In this document: positions 46,235-54,930 of the stretch, piece by piece | Layout of the letters: the number at the start of each line of letters is the position of its first letter | Numbering within the stretch: the stretch's first letter is position 1 | From: Aquimarina latercula DSM 2041 | Lineage (GTDB): Bacteria > Bacteroidota > Bacteroidia > Flavobacteriales > Flavobacteriaceae | Reading direction: 5' to 3' | Assembly (NCBI RefSeq): GCF_000430645.1 | Contig: NZ_KE387185.1 | Location: 903,780-967,779, forward strand | Length of the DNA: 64,000 bases | Translations under genes and position numbers: made by a program | Notes under the pieces: model-generated | The model's input: the letters and a program-made list of their open reading frames with translations, nothing else | Told to the model about the DNA's origin: nothing | The model's database searches: none

Positions 46235-46324
46235 AATAAGTCCCAAAATTTATCTATCAACCTTAATTACTAACCCTTTTTTAATTTAATATTTAAAAAA
46301 TTTAAAAAACTAAACACATTTATT

Positions 46325-46951
46325 ATGGCAAATTCAAAATCAAGCAAGAAGTTAATGAACATGGTATGCGGTCTCGGAGCGGCTGTAGTAATCCTTGGAG
46401 CTTTATTTAAAATTATGCACTGGCCTTTTGGAAACGAGATGCTTATCATTGGTCTAATTACAGAAGCACTTGTATTTACAGTTTCTGCATTCGAACCAGT
46501 AGATGATGAGTTAGATTGGTCTCTAGTATATCCAGAGTTAGCTGGTGGAAGTAAAAGAGATAAGAAAGAAGCTCAAACTCCTGAAGGTTTATTATCTAAA
46601 AAATTAGATGATATGCTTAAAGAGGCTAGATTAGATACAAATTTAATGAATAGTCTTGGAGAAAGTATCCGTAACTTCGAAGGTGCTGCTAAAGGTATTG
46701 CACCTAGTGTGGATGCTATCCAAGGAACTAAAAAATATAGTGAAGAAATGGCCGCTGCTGCCACTCACTTAGAATCTTTGAACAGTTTGTACAAAGTACA
46801 ATTAGAATCTTCTGCAAAACAAGCTGAAGCTAATGCTGCAATTGCTGATAACGCTAAAGCGCTTGAAGAGCAAATGAAGAGCTTGTCTAGTAACCTGTCT
46901 TCTCTTAATGGAGTATATGGTGGTATGTTAAGTGCTATGAACAGAAACTAG
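46325..46951 (+). CDS. gldL: Gliding motor / type IX secretion inner-membrane protein GldL
   Basis: A 208-residue protein with two N-terminal membrane helices (about 12-31 and 38-58) and a long cytoplasmic helical tail. Lys29 (ALFKIMHWPFG) and Glu47 (GLITEALVF) correspond in position to the charged intramembrane residues implicated in proton-driven rotation of GldL in Flavobacterium. It forms a pentamer around the GldM dimer. Located 90 bases after gldK and 42 before gldM. Confidence 0.97.
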   Translation: MANSKSSKKLMNMVCGLGAAVVILGALFKIMHWPFGNEMLIIGLITEALVFTVSAFEPVDDELDWSLVYPELAGGSKRDKKEAQTPEGLLSKKLDDMLKEARLDTNLMNSLGESIRNFEGAAKGIAPSVDAIQGTKKYSEEMAAAATHLESLNSLYKVQLESSAKQAEANAAIADNAKALEEQMKSLSSNLSSLNGVYGGMLSAMNRN

Positions 46952-46993
46952 TATTTAACTTAATTTAAAAAATAACTACCAAAATATAGAAAT

Positions 46994-48541
46994 ATGGCAG
47001 GAGGAAAATTATCACCAAGGCAGAAGATGATCAATCTTATGTACTTGGTATTTATAGCGATGATGGCATTAAATATGTCAAAAGAAGTATTATCTGCATT
47101 CGGTTTAATGAATGAAAAACTTACAGCAGCTAATACTATTGCTACTGAACGTAATTCAGCATTTATGACTGGATTAGCGGACAAAGTTTCGGAACAACCG
47201 GAAAAATATACACCACTTAAGCAGAAGGCTGATGAAATCAGTACTTATTCTAACGAATTTAATGCATATGTGGAACAATTAAAGTCTGAGTTATTAGAAA
47301 CAGCTGATGATCCAACAGATTACGAGACAATGGATAAGCCTGATGCTTTAGATACTAAATTCTTTGAAGGAGGTAAAACTTCAGCAGCTGCGTCGGAGTT
47401 CCTTGAAAAAATCAAGACATATAGAGAAGGAGTTGTTACAGCTATCCGTTCTGTAAAAGAAGTTGATGGTCAAGTAGCAACTGATGTTGAGAAAGCTTTC
47501 TCTACAGAAGATGTAGAAAACAGAGATAAGGTAAAAGTAGACTGGTTGAAATATAACTTCGAAGGTTTTCCTTTAGTAGCTTCTCTTACTAAATTAACTC
47601 AAATGCAAGCTGATGTTAAAACTACAGAAAGTAAAGTGTTATCTGCTTTATTAGCTGGACAGCAAGCTTCTGAATTATCGTTTAGTAATTATGAAGCGAT
47701 AGTTGTTCCGGATAAAACTGCTTTCTTTAGTGGAGAGAAATTTAAAGGACGTATTGTTCTTGGTCGTTTTGACGCTACATTAAAGCCAACGAAAGTAATG
47801 GTTAATGGTAAGGAGCAAACTGAAGTTCAGAACGGTCAGATTATGTTAGATTTCCCAGCTGGAAATGTTGGAGAAAGAAAAATAGACGGTGTACTTGAGT
47901 TTAAAGAAGGTGATTCTATCATACCAATTAAGATTCAAAGTACTTACGCTGTTATCCCAAAACCAAATTCTGCTGTAATTTCAGCTGATAAAATGAATGT
48001 GGTATATAGAGGAGTTCAGAATCCTATGACGATTTCTATTCCTGGAGTTCCTGCAGTTAGTGCAAGTGCACCTGGTCTAAAGAAAAGCGGTGGAGCTGGT
48101 AAATATGTAATGAATGTTACTACAGTTAAAGCAAGAGAAGTTGCTATCAAAGTAAGTGGTAAACTTCCAAATGGAACTACTGTTAGTGATAGTAAGAAAT
48201 TTAGAATTAAAGATATTCCAAGACCTGTAGGTACTGCAAGAGGTGAAGATGGAAGTATTAAAATGTCCAAAAGTGGTTTAGAGAAAGCTTCTATTGGAGC
48301 AATACTACCGGATTTCGATTTTGATATTAAGTTAGACGTAACTAGCTTTAAGTTTAAAGTAAGTGGTCAGCCTACTATTAATGTAAGAGGACGTAGATTG
48401 GATTCAAGAGCAAAATCTGCACTTAAGAAAGCAAAGAGAGGATCTACAGTTCAGGTAATGGATATCAAAGCTCAGTTAAAAACGAATAAGGGATATAAAT
48501 TGAAAAAAATATCTCCAGTTGTCATTGAGTTAACGAACTAA
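46994..48541 (+). CDS. gldM: Gliding motor / type IX secretion protein GldM
   Basis: A 515-residue protein. The N-terminal MAGGKLSPRQKMINLMYLVFIAMMALNMSKEVL includes the single membrane helix that sits in the GldL pentamer. Four periplasmic domains follow, with helices at about 60-220 and beta domains to the end (VSGKLPNGTTVSDSKKF). GldM spans the periplasm and transmits motor torque to the GldK/GldN ring. Confidence 0.97.
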   Translation: MAGGKLSPRQKMINLMYLVFIAMMALNMSKEVLSAFGLMNEKLTAANTIATERNSAFMTGLADKVSEQPEKYTPLKQKADEISTYSNEFNAYVEQLKSELLETADDPTDYETMDKPDALDTKFFEGGKTSAAASEFLEKIKTYREGVVTAIRSVKEVDGQVATDVEKAFSTEDVENRDKVKVDWLKYNFEGFPLVASLTKLTQMQADVKTTESKVLSALLAGQQASELSFSNYEAIVVPDKTAFFSGEKFKGRIVLGRFDATLKPTKVMVNGKEQTEVQNGQIMLDFPAGNVGERKIDGVLEFKEGDSIIPIKIQSTYAVIPKPNSAVISADKMNVVYRGVQNPMTISIPGVPAVSASAPGLKKSGGAGKYVMNVTTVKAREVAIKVSGKLPNGTTVSDSKKFRIKDIPRPVGTARGEDGSIKMSKSGLEKASIGAILPDFDFDIKLDVTSFKFKVSGQPTINVRGRRLDSRAKSALKKAKRGSTVQVMDIKAQLKTNKGYKLKKISPVVIELTN

Positions 48542-48550
48542 AATAAACTA

Positions 48551-49447
48551 ATGATTATGAATTTGAAAAATTTGTTATTAACCGTTTTTGGCCTATTCGT
48601 GACGTTGTTTTCGTTTGGTCAAGCCAATATTTTGAATGCTGATAGTCCAGAAGATATTGGGAAAAAAACAATCGAACAGATTCAAGCGGATAATGACCTT
48701 CCGTTGGAATATGGTTATGTTGACAAACGTGATGTACTTTGGGCAAAAACTACTTGGGAGACAATCGATCTTGATGAGCGTATAAATTTCCCATTATATT
48801 ATCCTATAGATACGGTTAATATTGGTGCTGATAGACGTGCATTATATGATGTACTGTTGTCAAATGTTAAGAATGGTAAAATCCAAAAAATTTACGCAGA
48901 TTCATATTTTACAGAGACACGTACATTAAGTGATCTTGATGGTACTTTGTCTAAAATAGATACGTTAGATTTAGGGTATGAGCAGTTTAATGCTGGTGAG
49001 CCTGTAGATCCTCAATATATTGAGGTAACTACAATTAGTGCTGCTGACATTTCGGAATATAAGATCAGAGGATACTGGTATTTTGATAAGCGTCAGGGAG
49101 AATTAAGATATAGGCTACTTGGTATTGCTCCAGTTGCACCGGATGTAAACTTTATTAATGATGATGAGCCTGATATGGTTCCGTTATTTTGGGTTTGGTA
49201 TCCTGATGTAAGAGAGATACTTCATAATGCGAAGGCTTTTAATAGGAAGAATACCTCAATGCCTTTTACTTATGATCACGTACTTAATGCAAGACGATTT
49301 AATTCGGTAATTTACAAGGAAGATAACATTCAAGGTGACCGAGAGGTAAATGATTATATCATTGACAATGCTTTGATGCAGTTATTGGAAAGTGAAAGAA
49401 TTAAAGAAAGTATCAGAAATTTTGAAATGGATATGTGGAGTTACTAA
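48551..49447 (+). CDS. gldN: Gliding motility / type IX secretion protein GldN
   Basis: A 298-residue exported protein. The signal peptide ends near LFSFGQANI, and translation may start at 48551 or at the second ATG two codons on. Conserved stretches include DKRDVLWAKTTWETIDLDERINFPLYYP and YKIRGYWYFDKRQGELRYRLLGIAP. It is a partner of GldK in the outer-membrane ring. Ten bases after gldM. The operon ends in the hairpin at 49474. Confidence 0.97.
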   Translation: MIMNLKNLLLTVFGLFVTLFSFGQANILNADSPEDIGKKTIEQIQADNDLPLEYGYVDKRDVLWAKTTWETIDLDERINFPLYYPIDTVNIGADRRALYDVLLSNVKNGKIQKIYADSYFTETRTLSDLDGTLSKIDTLDLGYEQFNAGEPVDPQYIEVTTISAADISEYKIRGYWYFDKRQGELRYRLLGIAPVAPDVNFINDDEPDMVPLFWVWYPDVREILHNAKAFNRKNTSMPFTYDHVLNARRFNSVIYKEDNIQGDREVNDYIIDNALMQLLESERIKESIRNFEMDMWSY

Positions 49448-49473
49448 ACTCTATAGTTTCTAATATAATATAT

Positions 49474-49499
49474 AAACGCCCAACTTTTGTTGGGCGTTT
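49474..49499 (+). terminator. Terminator of gldKLMN
   Basis: AAACGCCCAAC (49474-49484) and GTTGGGCGTTT (49489-49499) form a perfect 11-bp stem with a TTTT loop. A T-rich stretch follows. Confidence 0.9.
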
Positions 49500-49514
49500 T
49501 GTTATTTTTATTCT

Positions 49515-50561
49515 ATGGTAGATTATATAGTTGTTGGATTCGGACTAGCTGGGTTATCATTTGTTAATAAGTTAGAAGATAATAATAAGTCATATTTGGT
49601 TTATGAGAATAGCTCAGAACAATCTTCTAGGGTTGCTGGGGGATTGTTTAACCCAGTAATTCTTAAGCGATTTACTCCAGCTTGGTTGGCTTCGGAACAA
49701 CTACAGTTGGCAATGAATGTTTATAAAAATATAGAGAGTAAATTAGATGTACCTCTAATTTCTATGTTTCCAATTTTGAGACGATTTAATGATATTGAAG
49801 AACAAAATTTATGGTTTGAAGCTTGCGATAAACCATCATTAACAAGATTTCTTTCTTCTGATTTAATTAAAAACCAAAATAAGGCTTTAGATATACCATT
49901 TCATTTTGGGGAAGTAAAACATGCTGGAAAAATTGATGTTAGTACAATGTTACGGTTGTATTTATCTTATATAGAAAGCAAGAATTCTTTGGTTACGGAG
50001 TCTTTTGAGTATGATAAACTAGTAGTCAAAGAGGATTTCATAGAGTATAAAGGAGTAAAGGCTAAAAACATTCTATTTTCTGAAGGGTATGGTCTTAGAA
50101 ATAATCCGTTCTTTAATTATTTACCGTTACAAGGAAATAAAGGGGAGTATATTATAATTAAATCAGAAGAGCTAAAACTTAATGAAGCAGTAAAATCATC
50201 TATATTTATTATTCCGTTAGGAGATAATTTGTATAAGGTTGGAGCTACCTATAACAATCAAGATAAGACTCCTGATATTACAGTTTCTGCTAAGAAAAGT
50301 TTAGAAAAAAAGTTAAGTCGTTTCTTAAAAGTAGCGTATAAAGTTGTTGATCAAGTAGCCGGTATAAGACCAACAACTAGAGATAGAAGGCCTTTTATAG
50401 GTACGCATCCAGTACATAAAAACCTTCACATAATAAATGGTTTAGGGAGTCGTGGTATATTGATTGGACCTTATGTGACAGAAAAGTTATATGCCAGTAT
50501 AGAAAAAGGAGTTACTTTAGAGAAAGAAATTGATATTAATCGCTATTTTGAATTAAGATAA
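49515..50561 (+). CDS. FAD-dependent oxidoreductase (DAO family)
   Basis: A 348-residue soluble flavoprotein. It has an N-terminal FAD fold (DYIVVGFGLAGLSFVNKL, GxGxxG), SRVAGGLFNPVILKRFTPAW, and a C-terminal DAO closing motif (AGIRPTTRDRRPFIGTHP, NGLGSRGILIGPYV). It should oxidise an amine or amino acid, but the substrate is unknown. Relatives include ThiO and MnmC-type domains. The ATG is just 15 bases after the gldN terminator. The 3' end overlaps the convergent DUF983 gene by 9 bases. Confidence 0.8.
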   Translation: MVDYIVVGFGLAGLSFVNKLEDNNKSYLVYENSSEQSSRVAGGLFNPVILKRFTPAWLASEQLQLAMNVYKNIESKLDVPLISMFPILRRFNDIEEQNLWFEACDKPSLTRFLSSDLIKNQNKALDIPFHFGEVKHAGKIDVSTMLRLYLSYIESKNSLVTESFEYDKLVVKEDFIEYKGVKAKNILFSEGYGLRNNPFFNYLPLQGNKGEYIIIKSEELKLNEAVKSSIFIIPLGDNLYKVGATYNNQDKTPDITVSAKKSLEKKLSRFLKVAYKVVDQVAGIRPTTRDRRPFIGTHPVHKNLHIINGLGSRGILIGPYVTEKLYASIEKGVTLEKEIDINRYFELR

Positions 50562-50939
50562 GTTTTTCTTTTTGCCATAATGCATAAAAAGATTAATCCA
50601 AATGTTTCTTGATAACCTAAGAATTATAGGAAAGAAGAATATTAGTGTTCCTACGATTACAAAGAAGCTATTTAACAAATTAAGTTCTAGAAATAAGTTG
50701 CCAATCACAAACGCCGCAACTGCAAATGCGATGCCAACACCATAGCTTACATACATAGCGCCATAAAAGAAAGATGGTTCTATCTTGTATTTTGTGTTAC
50801 AGTGACTACAACGTTCGTGCATTTGAAAGATTTTTCCAAGTTTGTATGGATTATTATCCTTATACATACTTTCTTTTTGACATACTGGACATGTCCCTGT
50901 AAAAATGCTGTAGATTTTAGTTCCTTTTAAGAAGCTCAT
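50553..50939 (-). CDS. DUF983 membrane protein
   Basis: A 128-residue protein with two CxxC pairs in the N-terminal part (CPVC near residue 18 and CSHC near residue 45), suggesting a zinc-ribbon. Two membrane helices follow (about 60-82 and 88-110). This matches the DUF983 family, whose function is unknown. It is divergent from the ABC-F gene and convergent, overlapping by 9 bases, with the FAD oxidoreductase. Confidence 0.8.
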   Translation of the reverse strand: MSFLKGTKIYSIFTGTCPVCQKESMYKDNNPYKLGKIFQMHERCSHCNTKYKIEPSFFYGAMYVSYGVGIAFAVAAFVIGNLFLELNLLNSFFVIVGTLIFFFPIILRLSRNIWINLFMHYGKKKNLS

Positions 50940-50995
50940 AGTACTTTTATTCTATTACAAAATTAATCATCTTTGCACAAAAGATTCAAAAGCTG

Positions 50996-52912
50996 ATGTT
51001 AAACATACATAACCTTTCAATTTCGTTTGGAGGAGAATATCTTTTCGAAGAAATCGCCTTTAGATTAAATGCCGGAGATAGAGTTGGATTAGTAGGAAAA
51101 AATGGTGCAGGGAAATCCACAATGCTTAAAATTTTATCCAAAGAACAAGAACCAGATTCTGGTCAGATAGCGATGGATAAAGAAATAAAAATTGGTTTTC
51201 TAAAGCAGGATATTGATTTTGTTTTAGGGAGAACAGTACTGGAAGAGTCGTATGAAGCCTTCACAGAAATCAAGAAGATTGAAAGAGAAATAGATAAGAT
51301 TAATACTCAACTAGCAGAACGTACGGATTATGAAAGTGAGAGTTATAATCAATTGATAACAGATCTAAGTGATTATACGCATCAATATGAAATTCTAGGT
51401 GGATATAATTATCAAGGAGAAACCGAACGCGTATTGCAAGGTTTAGGGTTTGTAAGGGAGGATTTTGGTAAACTAACAGATACTTTTTCTGGAGGTTGGC
51501 GTATGAGAATTGAACTGGCAAAGTTGTTATTGCAAAATAATGATGTACTCCTGTTGGATGAGCCTACTAACCATTTAGATATTGAGTCTATTATATGGTT
51601 AGAAGGTTTTCTGAAAAACTATGTAGGCGTAGTAGTTATAGTTTCTCATGATAAAATGTTTTTGGATAATGTTACTAATAGAACTATAGAAATATCATTA
51701 GGTCGAATTTACGACTATAATAAACCGTATTCTAAGTATTTAGTGCTTCGTAAGGAAATAAGAGATCAGCAATTAGCAACACAAAAAAATCAATCTAAAC
51801 AGATTGAACAGACCGAAAAGCTTATCGAAAAATTTAGAGCGAAAGCCTCAAAAGCCTCTATGGCGCAATCGCTTATTAAGAAATTGGATAAAGTAGAACG
51901 TATTGAAGTAGACGAAGACGATAATGCAGTAATGAACATCAGTTTTCCTATAAGTGTGCAGCCAGGTAAAGTAGTTATAGAGGCTGAGAAAGTTGGTAAA
52001 AACTATGGAGAAAAGGAGATTCTAAAAGATATTGATTTGTTAGTAGAACGCGGTTCTAAAACAGCTTTTGTGGGCCAGAATGGGCAAGGAAAATCTACAT
52101 TAGCTAAAATTATAATAGATGAGATATCACATATAGGTAATCTGAAACTAGGTCATAATGTACAGATAGGATATTTTGCACAGAATCAATCAGAATATCT
52201 CGATGGTGAATTAACAATTCATGATACTATGATTAATGCTGCAAATGAGAAAACCCGAAGTAAAGTGAGGGATATGCTAGGAGCATTTTTATTTAGAGGA
52301 GATGAAGTGGAGAAAAAGGTAAAGGTGCTTTCTGGTGGTGAGCGTAATCGATTGGCTTTGTGTAAGATGCTTTTAGAACCTTTTAATGTATTGGTTATGG
52401 ATGAGCCTACTAACCATTTAGATATTAAATCCAAAAACATATTAAAAGAAGCTTTAAAAAGTTTCGAAGGGACTTTGATTTTAGTGTCTCACGATAGAGA
52501 TTTTCTTCAGGGATTAACCAATACCGTGTATGAATTTAGGAATAAGCAGATAAAAGAATATCTAGGAGATATTGATTATTATTTAGAACAAAGAAGGGTA
52601 GATGATCTACGCGATATAGAAAAGAAAGATAAACAAGCTAAATCTATTTCAGATACAAAAGAAACTGCTAAGCAATCTTATGAGAGTCAGAAAAAGTTAA
52701 AATCATTAAATAATAAGCTTAGTAATATAGAATCTAAGATCAACAAACTAGAAAAAGAAATAAAAGAAATAGACGTAGAGTTAGCGATTAATTATGATCA
52801 AACTATTGCACAACCAGATTTCTTTGACAAATATCAAGCAAAAAAAGAAAATTTAGCTTCATTGATGGAAAATTGGGAAACATTACAGGAAGAAATTGAT
52901 AAATTATCTTAG
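50996..52912 (+). CDS. ABC-F family ATPase (ribosome-associated)
   Basis: A 638-residue protein with two ABC domains and no membrane helices. Walker A motifs are GKNGAGKST and GQNGQGKST, signatures are FSGGWRMR and LSGGERNR, and both Walker B motifs read DEPTNHLDI. The interdomain linker is Lys/Gln-rich (about 250-310), and the C-terminal coiled coil covers about 545-638. The layout matches the Uup/YdiF branch, which acts on the ribosome rather than in transport. Whether it gives antibiotic protection cannot be told from sequence. Confidence 0.9.
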   Translation: MLNIHNLSISFGGEYLFEEIAFRLNAGDRVGLVGKNGAGKSTMLKILSKEQEPDSGQIAMDKEIKIGFLKQDIDFVLGRTVLEESYEAFTEIKKIEREIDKINTQLAERTDYESESYNQLITDLSDYTHQYEILGGYNYQGETERVLQGLGFVREDFGKLTDTFSGGWRMRIELAKLLLQNNDVLLLDEPTNHLDIESIIWLEGFLKNYVGVVVIVSHDKMFLDNVTNRTIEISLGRIYDYNKPYSKYLVLRKEIRDQQLATQKNQSKQIEQTEKLIEKFRAKASKASMAQSLIKKLDKVERIEVDEDDNAVMNISFPISVQPGKVVIEAEKVGKNYGEKEILKDIDLLVERGSKTAFVGQNGQGKSTLAKIIIDEISHIGNLKLGHNVQIGYFAQNQSEYLDGELTIHDTMINAANEKTRSKVRDMLGAFLFRGDEVEKKVKVLSGGERNRLALCKMLLEPFNVLVMDEPTNHLDIKSKNILKEALKSFEGTLILVSHDRDFLQGLTNTVYEFRNKQIKEYLGDIDYYLEQRRVDDLRDIEKKDKQAKSISDTKETAKQSYESQKKLKSLNNKLSNIESKINKLEKEIKEIDVELAINYDQTIAQPDFFDKYQAKKENLASLMENWETLQEEIDKLS

Positions 52913-52998
52913 CTCCTGTTTGGGGTGTTTAATTTACAGAATGTGTAAAAATAAAACCCTAAAATTATAATTCTGATAGTACAAGGTCACTTTTTTTA

Positions 52999-53022
52999 AA
53001 CATACTTAAATTAACGTATGTT
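52999..53022. promoter_or_regulatory. Inverted repeat upstream of marR-type gene
   Basis: AACATAC (52999-53005) and GTATGTT (53016-53022), 10 bases apart, lie about 120 bases before the MarR-family start codon. A dimeric regulator site is possible. The spacing and distance make it tentative. Confidence 0.25.
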
Positions 53023-53104
53023 ACCTAAATGTTAAGATAGAATGAACCTTATAATTGATGATAATTTTTGTCGTTTGTATCAGGTACAACTGAATATTTA
53101 TAGA

Positions 53105-53112
53105 TATTTTTG
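53105..53112 (+). promoter_or_regulatory. -7 element of the MarR-family gene
   Basis: TATTTTTG matches TAnnTTTG exactly, 26 bases before the ATG at 53139. No convincing -33 at the normal distance. Confidence 0.4.
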
Positions 53113-53138
53113 TACTCGTAAACTAAAGTATACAATGT

Positions 53139-53594
53139 ATGAATGATACAAAAGCCATTGATTTAAATGCACATGCGTTATCTTGGGTAGGGAAAATCCA
53201 TTATGATTTTGGGTTTCTGGTTCAGAAAGCGTTTGGTGAAAATGGATTGGATTTATCAAAAGAACAATGGAGTGTTTTGAAGCGTCTAAGAGTTAATGAT
53301 GGGCAATCTCAAAATGATTTAGCATTTATTACGCATCGTGATAAGACCTCTATGACAAGATTGGTAAATACAATGGAGAGTAAGAATCTTGTGGTAAGAA
53401 AGAGCGATGAGAATGATAGAAGAGTAAATAGAATTTTCCTCACAGATTATGGAAAAGAAGTTATCGAAAAGGTAACTCCAATTATGTACGATTTGATACC
53501 AGCTGTTCAAGAAAGTTTGAGTAATGAAGAAATCGAAAATTTGATTGGCACACTTAAGAAAATAAAAGCTAAAATCGCTGAAATAGCAGATTAA
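53139..53594 (+). CDS. MarR-family transcriptional regulator
   Basis: A 151-residue winged-helix protein: LSKEQWSVLKRLRVNDGQSQNDLAFITHRDKTSMTRLVNTME is the recognition region, followed by the wing (LVVRKSDENDRRVNRIFLTDYGKEV) and a C-terminal dimerisation helix. Such regulators repress efflux genes and respond to small lipophilic or phenolic ligands. The RND pump operon starts 167 bases downstream, after a terminator, so it is the likely target. Confidence 0.9.
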   Translation: MNDTKAIDLNAHALSWVGKIHYDFGFLVQKAFGENGLDLSKEQWSVLKRLRVNDGQSQNDLAFITHRDKTSMTRLVNTMESKNLVVRKSDENDRRVNRIFLTDYGKEVIEKVTPIMYDLIPAVQESLSNEEIENLIGTLKKIKAKIAEIAD

Positions 53595-53618
53595 CATAAA
53601 TAAATCTTAAATAAGATT

Positions 53619-53651
53619 AAAAAGACATTTAAAATTTTTAGATGTCTTTTT
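53619..53651 (+). terminator. Terminator after the MarR-family gene
   Basis: AAAAAGACAT (53619-53628) and ATGTCTTTTT (53642-53651) pair around a 13-base A/T-rich loop and run into T's. It lies 24 bases past the stop, so the pump operon needs its own promoter. Confidence 0.75.
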
Positions 53652-53693
53652 TGGTTTTTACAAGGTGGTTGTTTTTTATGAGTTCTTTAACTG

Positions 53694-53721
53694 CAACACA
53701 CGTTTGTTGTTGATAGTTTTG
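53694..53721 (+). promoter_or_regulatory. Candidate MarR operator and -7 element before the RND pump
   Basis: CAACACACGTTTGTTG (53694-53709) is a 16-bp palindrome with a single mismatched pair. It is followed directly by TAGTTTTG (53714-53721), an exact -7 match, 40 bases before the ATG at 53762. Binding there would cover the -33/-7 spacer and block transcription. Confidence 0.45.
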
Positions 53722-53761
53722 TGCAGCTTTTCATGTTAGAAGTATAAACAAATTATTGTGT

Positions 53762-54925
53762 ATGAGAAACGTAATACTTTCTATCCTTGGATTATTACTA
53801 ATTGCCGGAGCTTTATTTGGAGCTAAAAAACTTATTGATAGTAAGAAGAGAGTAAAGCCCAAATCCGCTAAGGTTATTAAAACTGTTTTTGTAGATACTA
53901 TTAAGAATGGTACTGTTCCGATTAAGATTACTGCCAATGGTAATCTTATTGCTAAGAGACGATTAGAATTGTTTTCTGAAGTGCAAGGAGTTTTTAAAGG
54001 AGGCACCAAACTCTTTAAAACAGGTCAACAATATCAAAAAGGACAAACATTAATAAGTATAGATGCCTCAGAGTATTACGCATCTGTACAATCGGCTAAG
54101 AGTAATTTATATAACTTAATTACTTCAATAATGCCTGATTTACGTCTGGATTACCCTGATATATTTGATAAATGGCAAAATTACCTTACTAACTTTGATA
54201 TAAATAAAGTAACTCCAGAGCTACCAGAAACTACTTCCGAAAAAGAAAAATATTTTATTACTGGTAGAAATATTTATACCACATATTATAATGTAAAAAA
54301 TCTGGAACAGCGATTGTCTAAATATAGAATTTCGGCTCCGTTTTCTGGAGTACTTACAGAAGCTTTGGTTACAGAAGGAACTTTAATTCGTCAAGGCCAA
54401 AAACTGGGAGAGTTCATAGATACTAGCGCTTATGAAATTGAAGTAGCCATAGGGAAAGAATATTCAGATTTATTAAAAATAGGAGAATCAGTAGAACTTT
54501 CCGATCTTAATAAATCTAAATTCTATACAGGTATAGTCAGTAGGATAAACGGAAGTGTAGATCAGGCTACTCAAACGATAACCACTTTTATAGAGGTTAA
54601 AGATCCGTCTTTAAAAGAAGGAATGTATTTAGAAGCAAATCTTAATGCCAGAAAAGCAGAGAATGCAATAGAAATTGATCGAAATTTACTTCAACAAGGA
54701 GATAAGATTTTTGTGGTTAGAGATAGTATTTTAGATATTATCGATGTAAGACCAGTTTATTTTTCTGACAAAAAAGTGATCTTAACTGGAGTTCCTAATG
54801 GAGATGTAATCCTTAATAAACCTGTTCCTGGAGCGTATGCAGGAATGCTAGTGAAAATATATCAAGGCAAATCTAGAAATTCTTCAGCTGCGGATAATAA
54901 CGTGATTAGTACCAATTCAAAATAG
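53762..54925 (+). CDS. RND efflux periplasmic adaptor (membrane-fusion protein)
   Basis: Start taken at ATG 53762, two codons after an in-frame TTG, giving 387 residues. It has an N-terminal membrane anchor (about 4-25), the barrel-sandwich lipoyl-like halves (LFSEVQGVFKGGTKLFKTGQQYQKGQTL and YRISAPFSGVLTEALVTEGTLIRQGQKLGEF) with a short helical hairpin between, and a beta-barrel (VELSDLNKSKFYTGIV). It bridges the inner-membrane pump to the TolC-like channel encoded two genes on. The pump gene follows after 5 bases. Confidence 0.9.
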   Translation: MRNVILSILGLLLIAGALFGAKKLIDSKKRVKPKSAKVIKTVFVDTIKNGTVPIKITANGNLIAKRRLELFSEVQGVFKGGTKLFKTGQQYQKGQTLISIDASEYYASVQSAKSNLYNLITSIMPDLRLDYPDIFDKWQNYLTNFDINKVTPELPETTSEKEKYFITGRNIYTTYYNVKNLEQRLSKYRISAPFSGVLTEALVTEGTLIRQGQKLGEFIDTSAYEIEVAIGKEYSDLLKIGESVELSDLNKSKFYTGIVSRINGSVDQATQTITTFIEVKDPSLKEGMYLEANLNARKAENAIEIDRNLLQQGDKIFVVRDSILDIIDVRPVYFSDKKVILTGVPNGDVILNKPVPGAYAGMLVKIYQGKSRNSSAADNNVISTNSK

Positions 54926-54930
54926 TAGTT

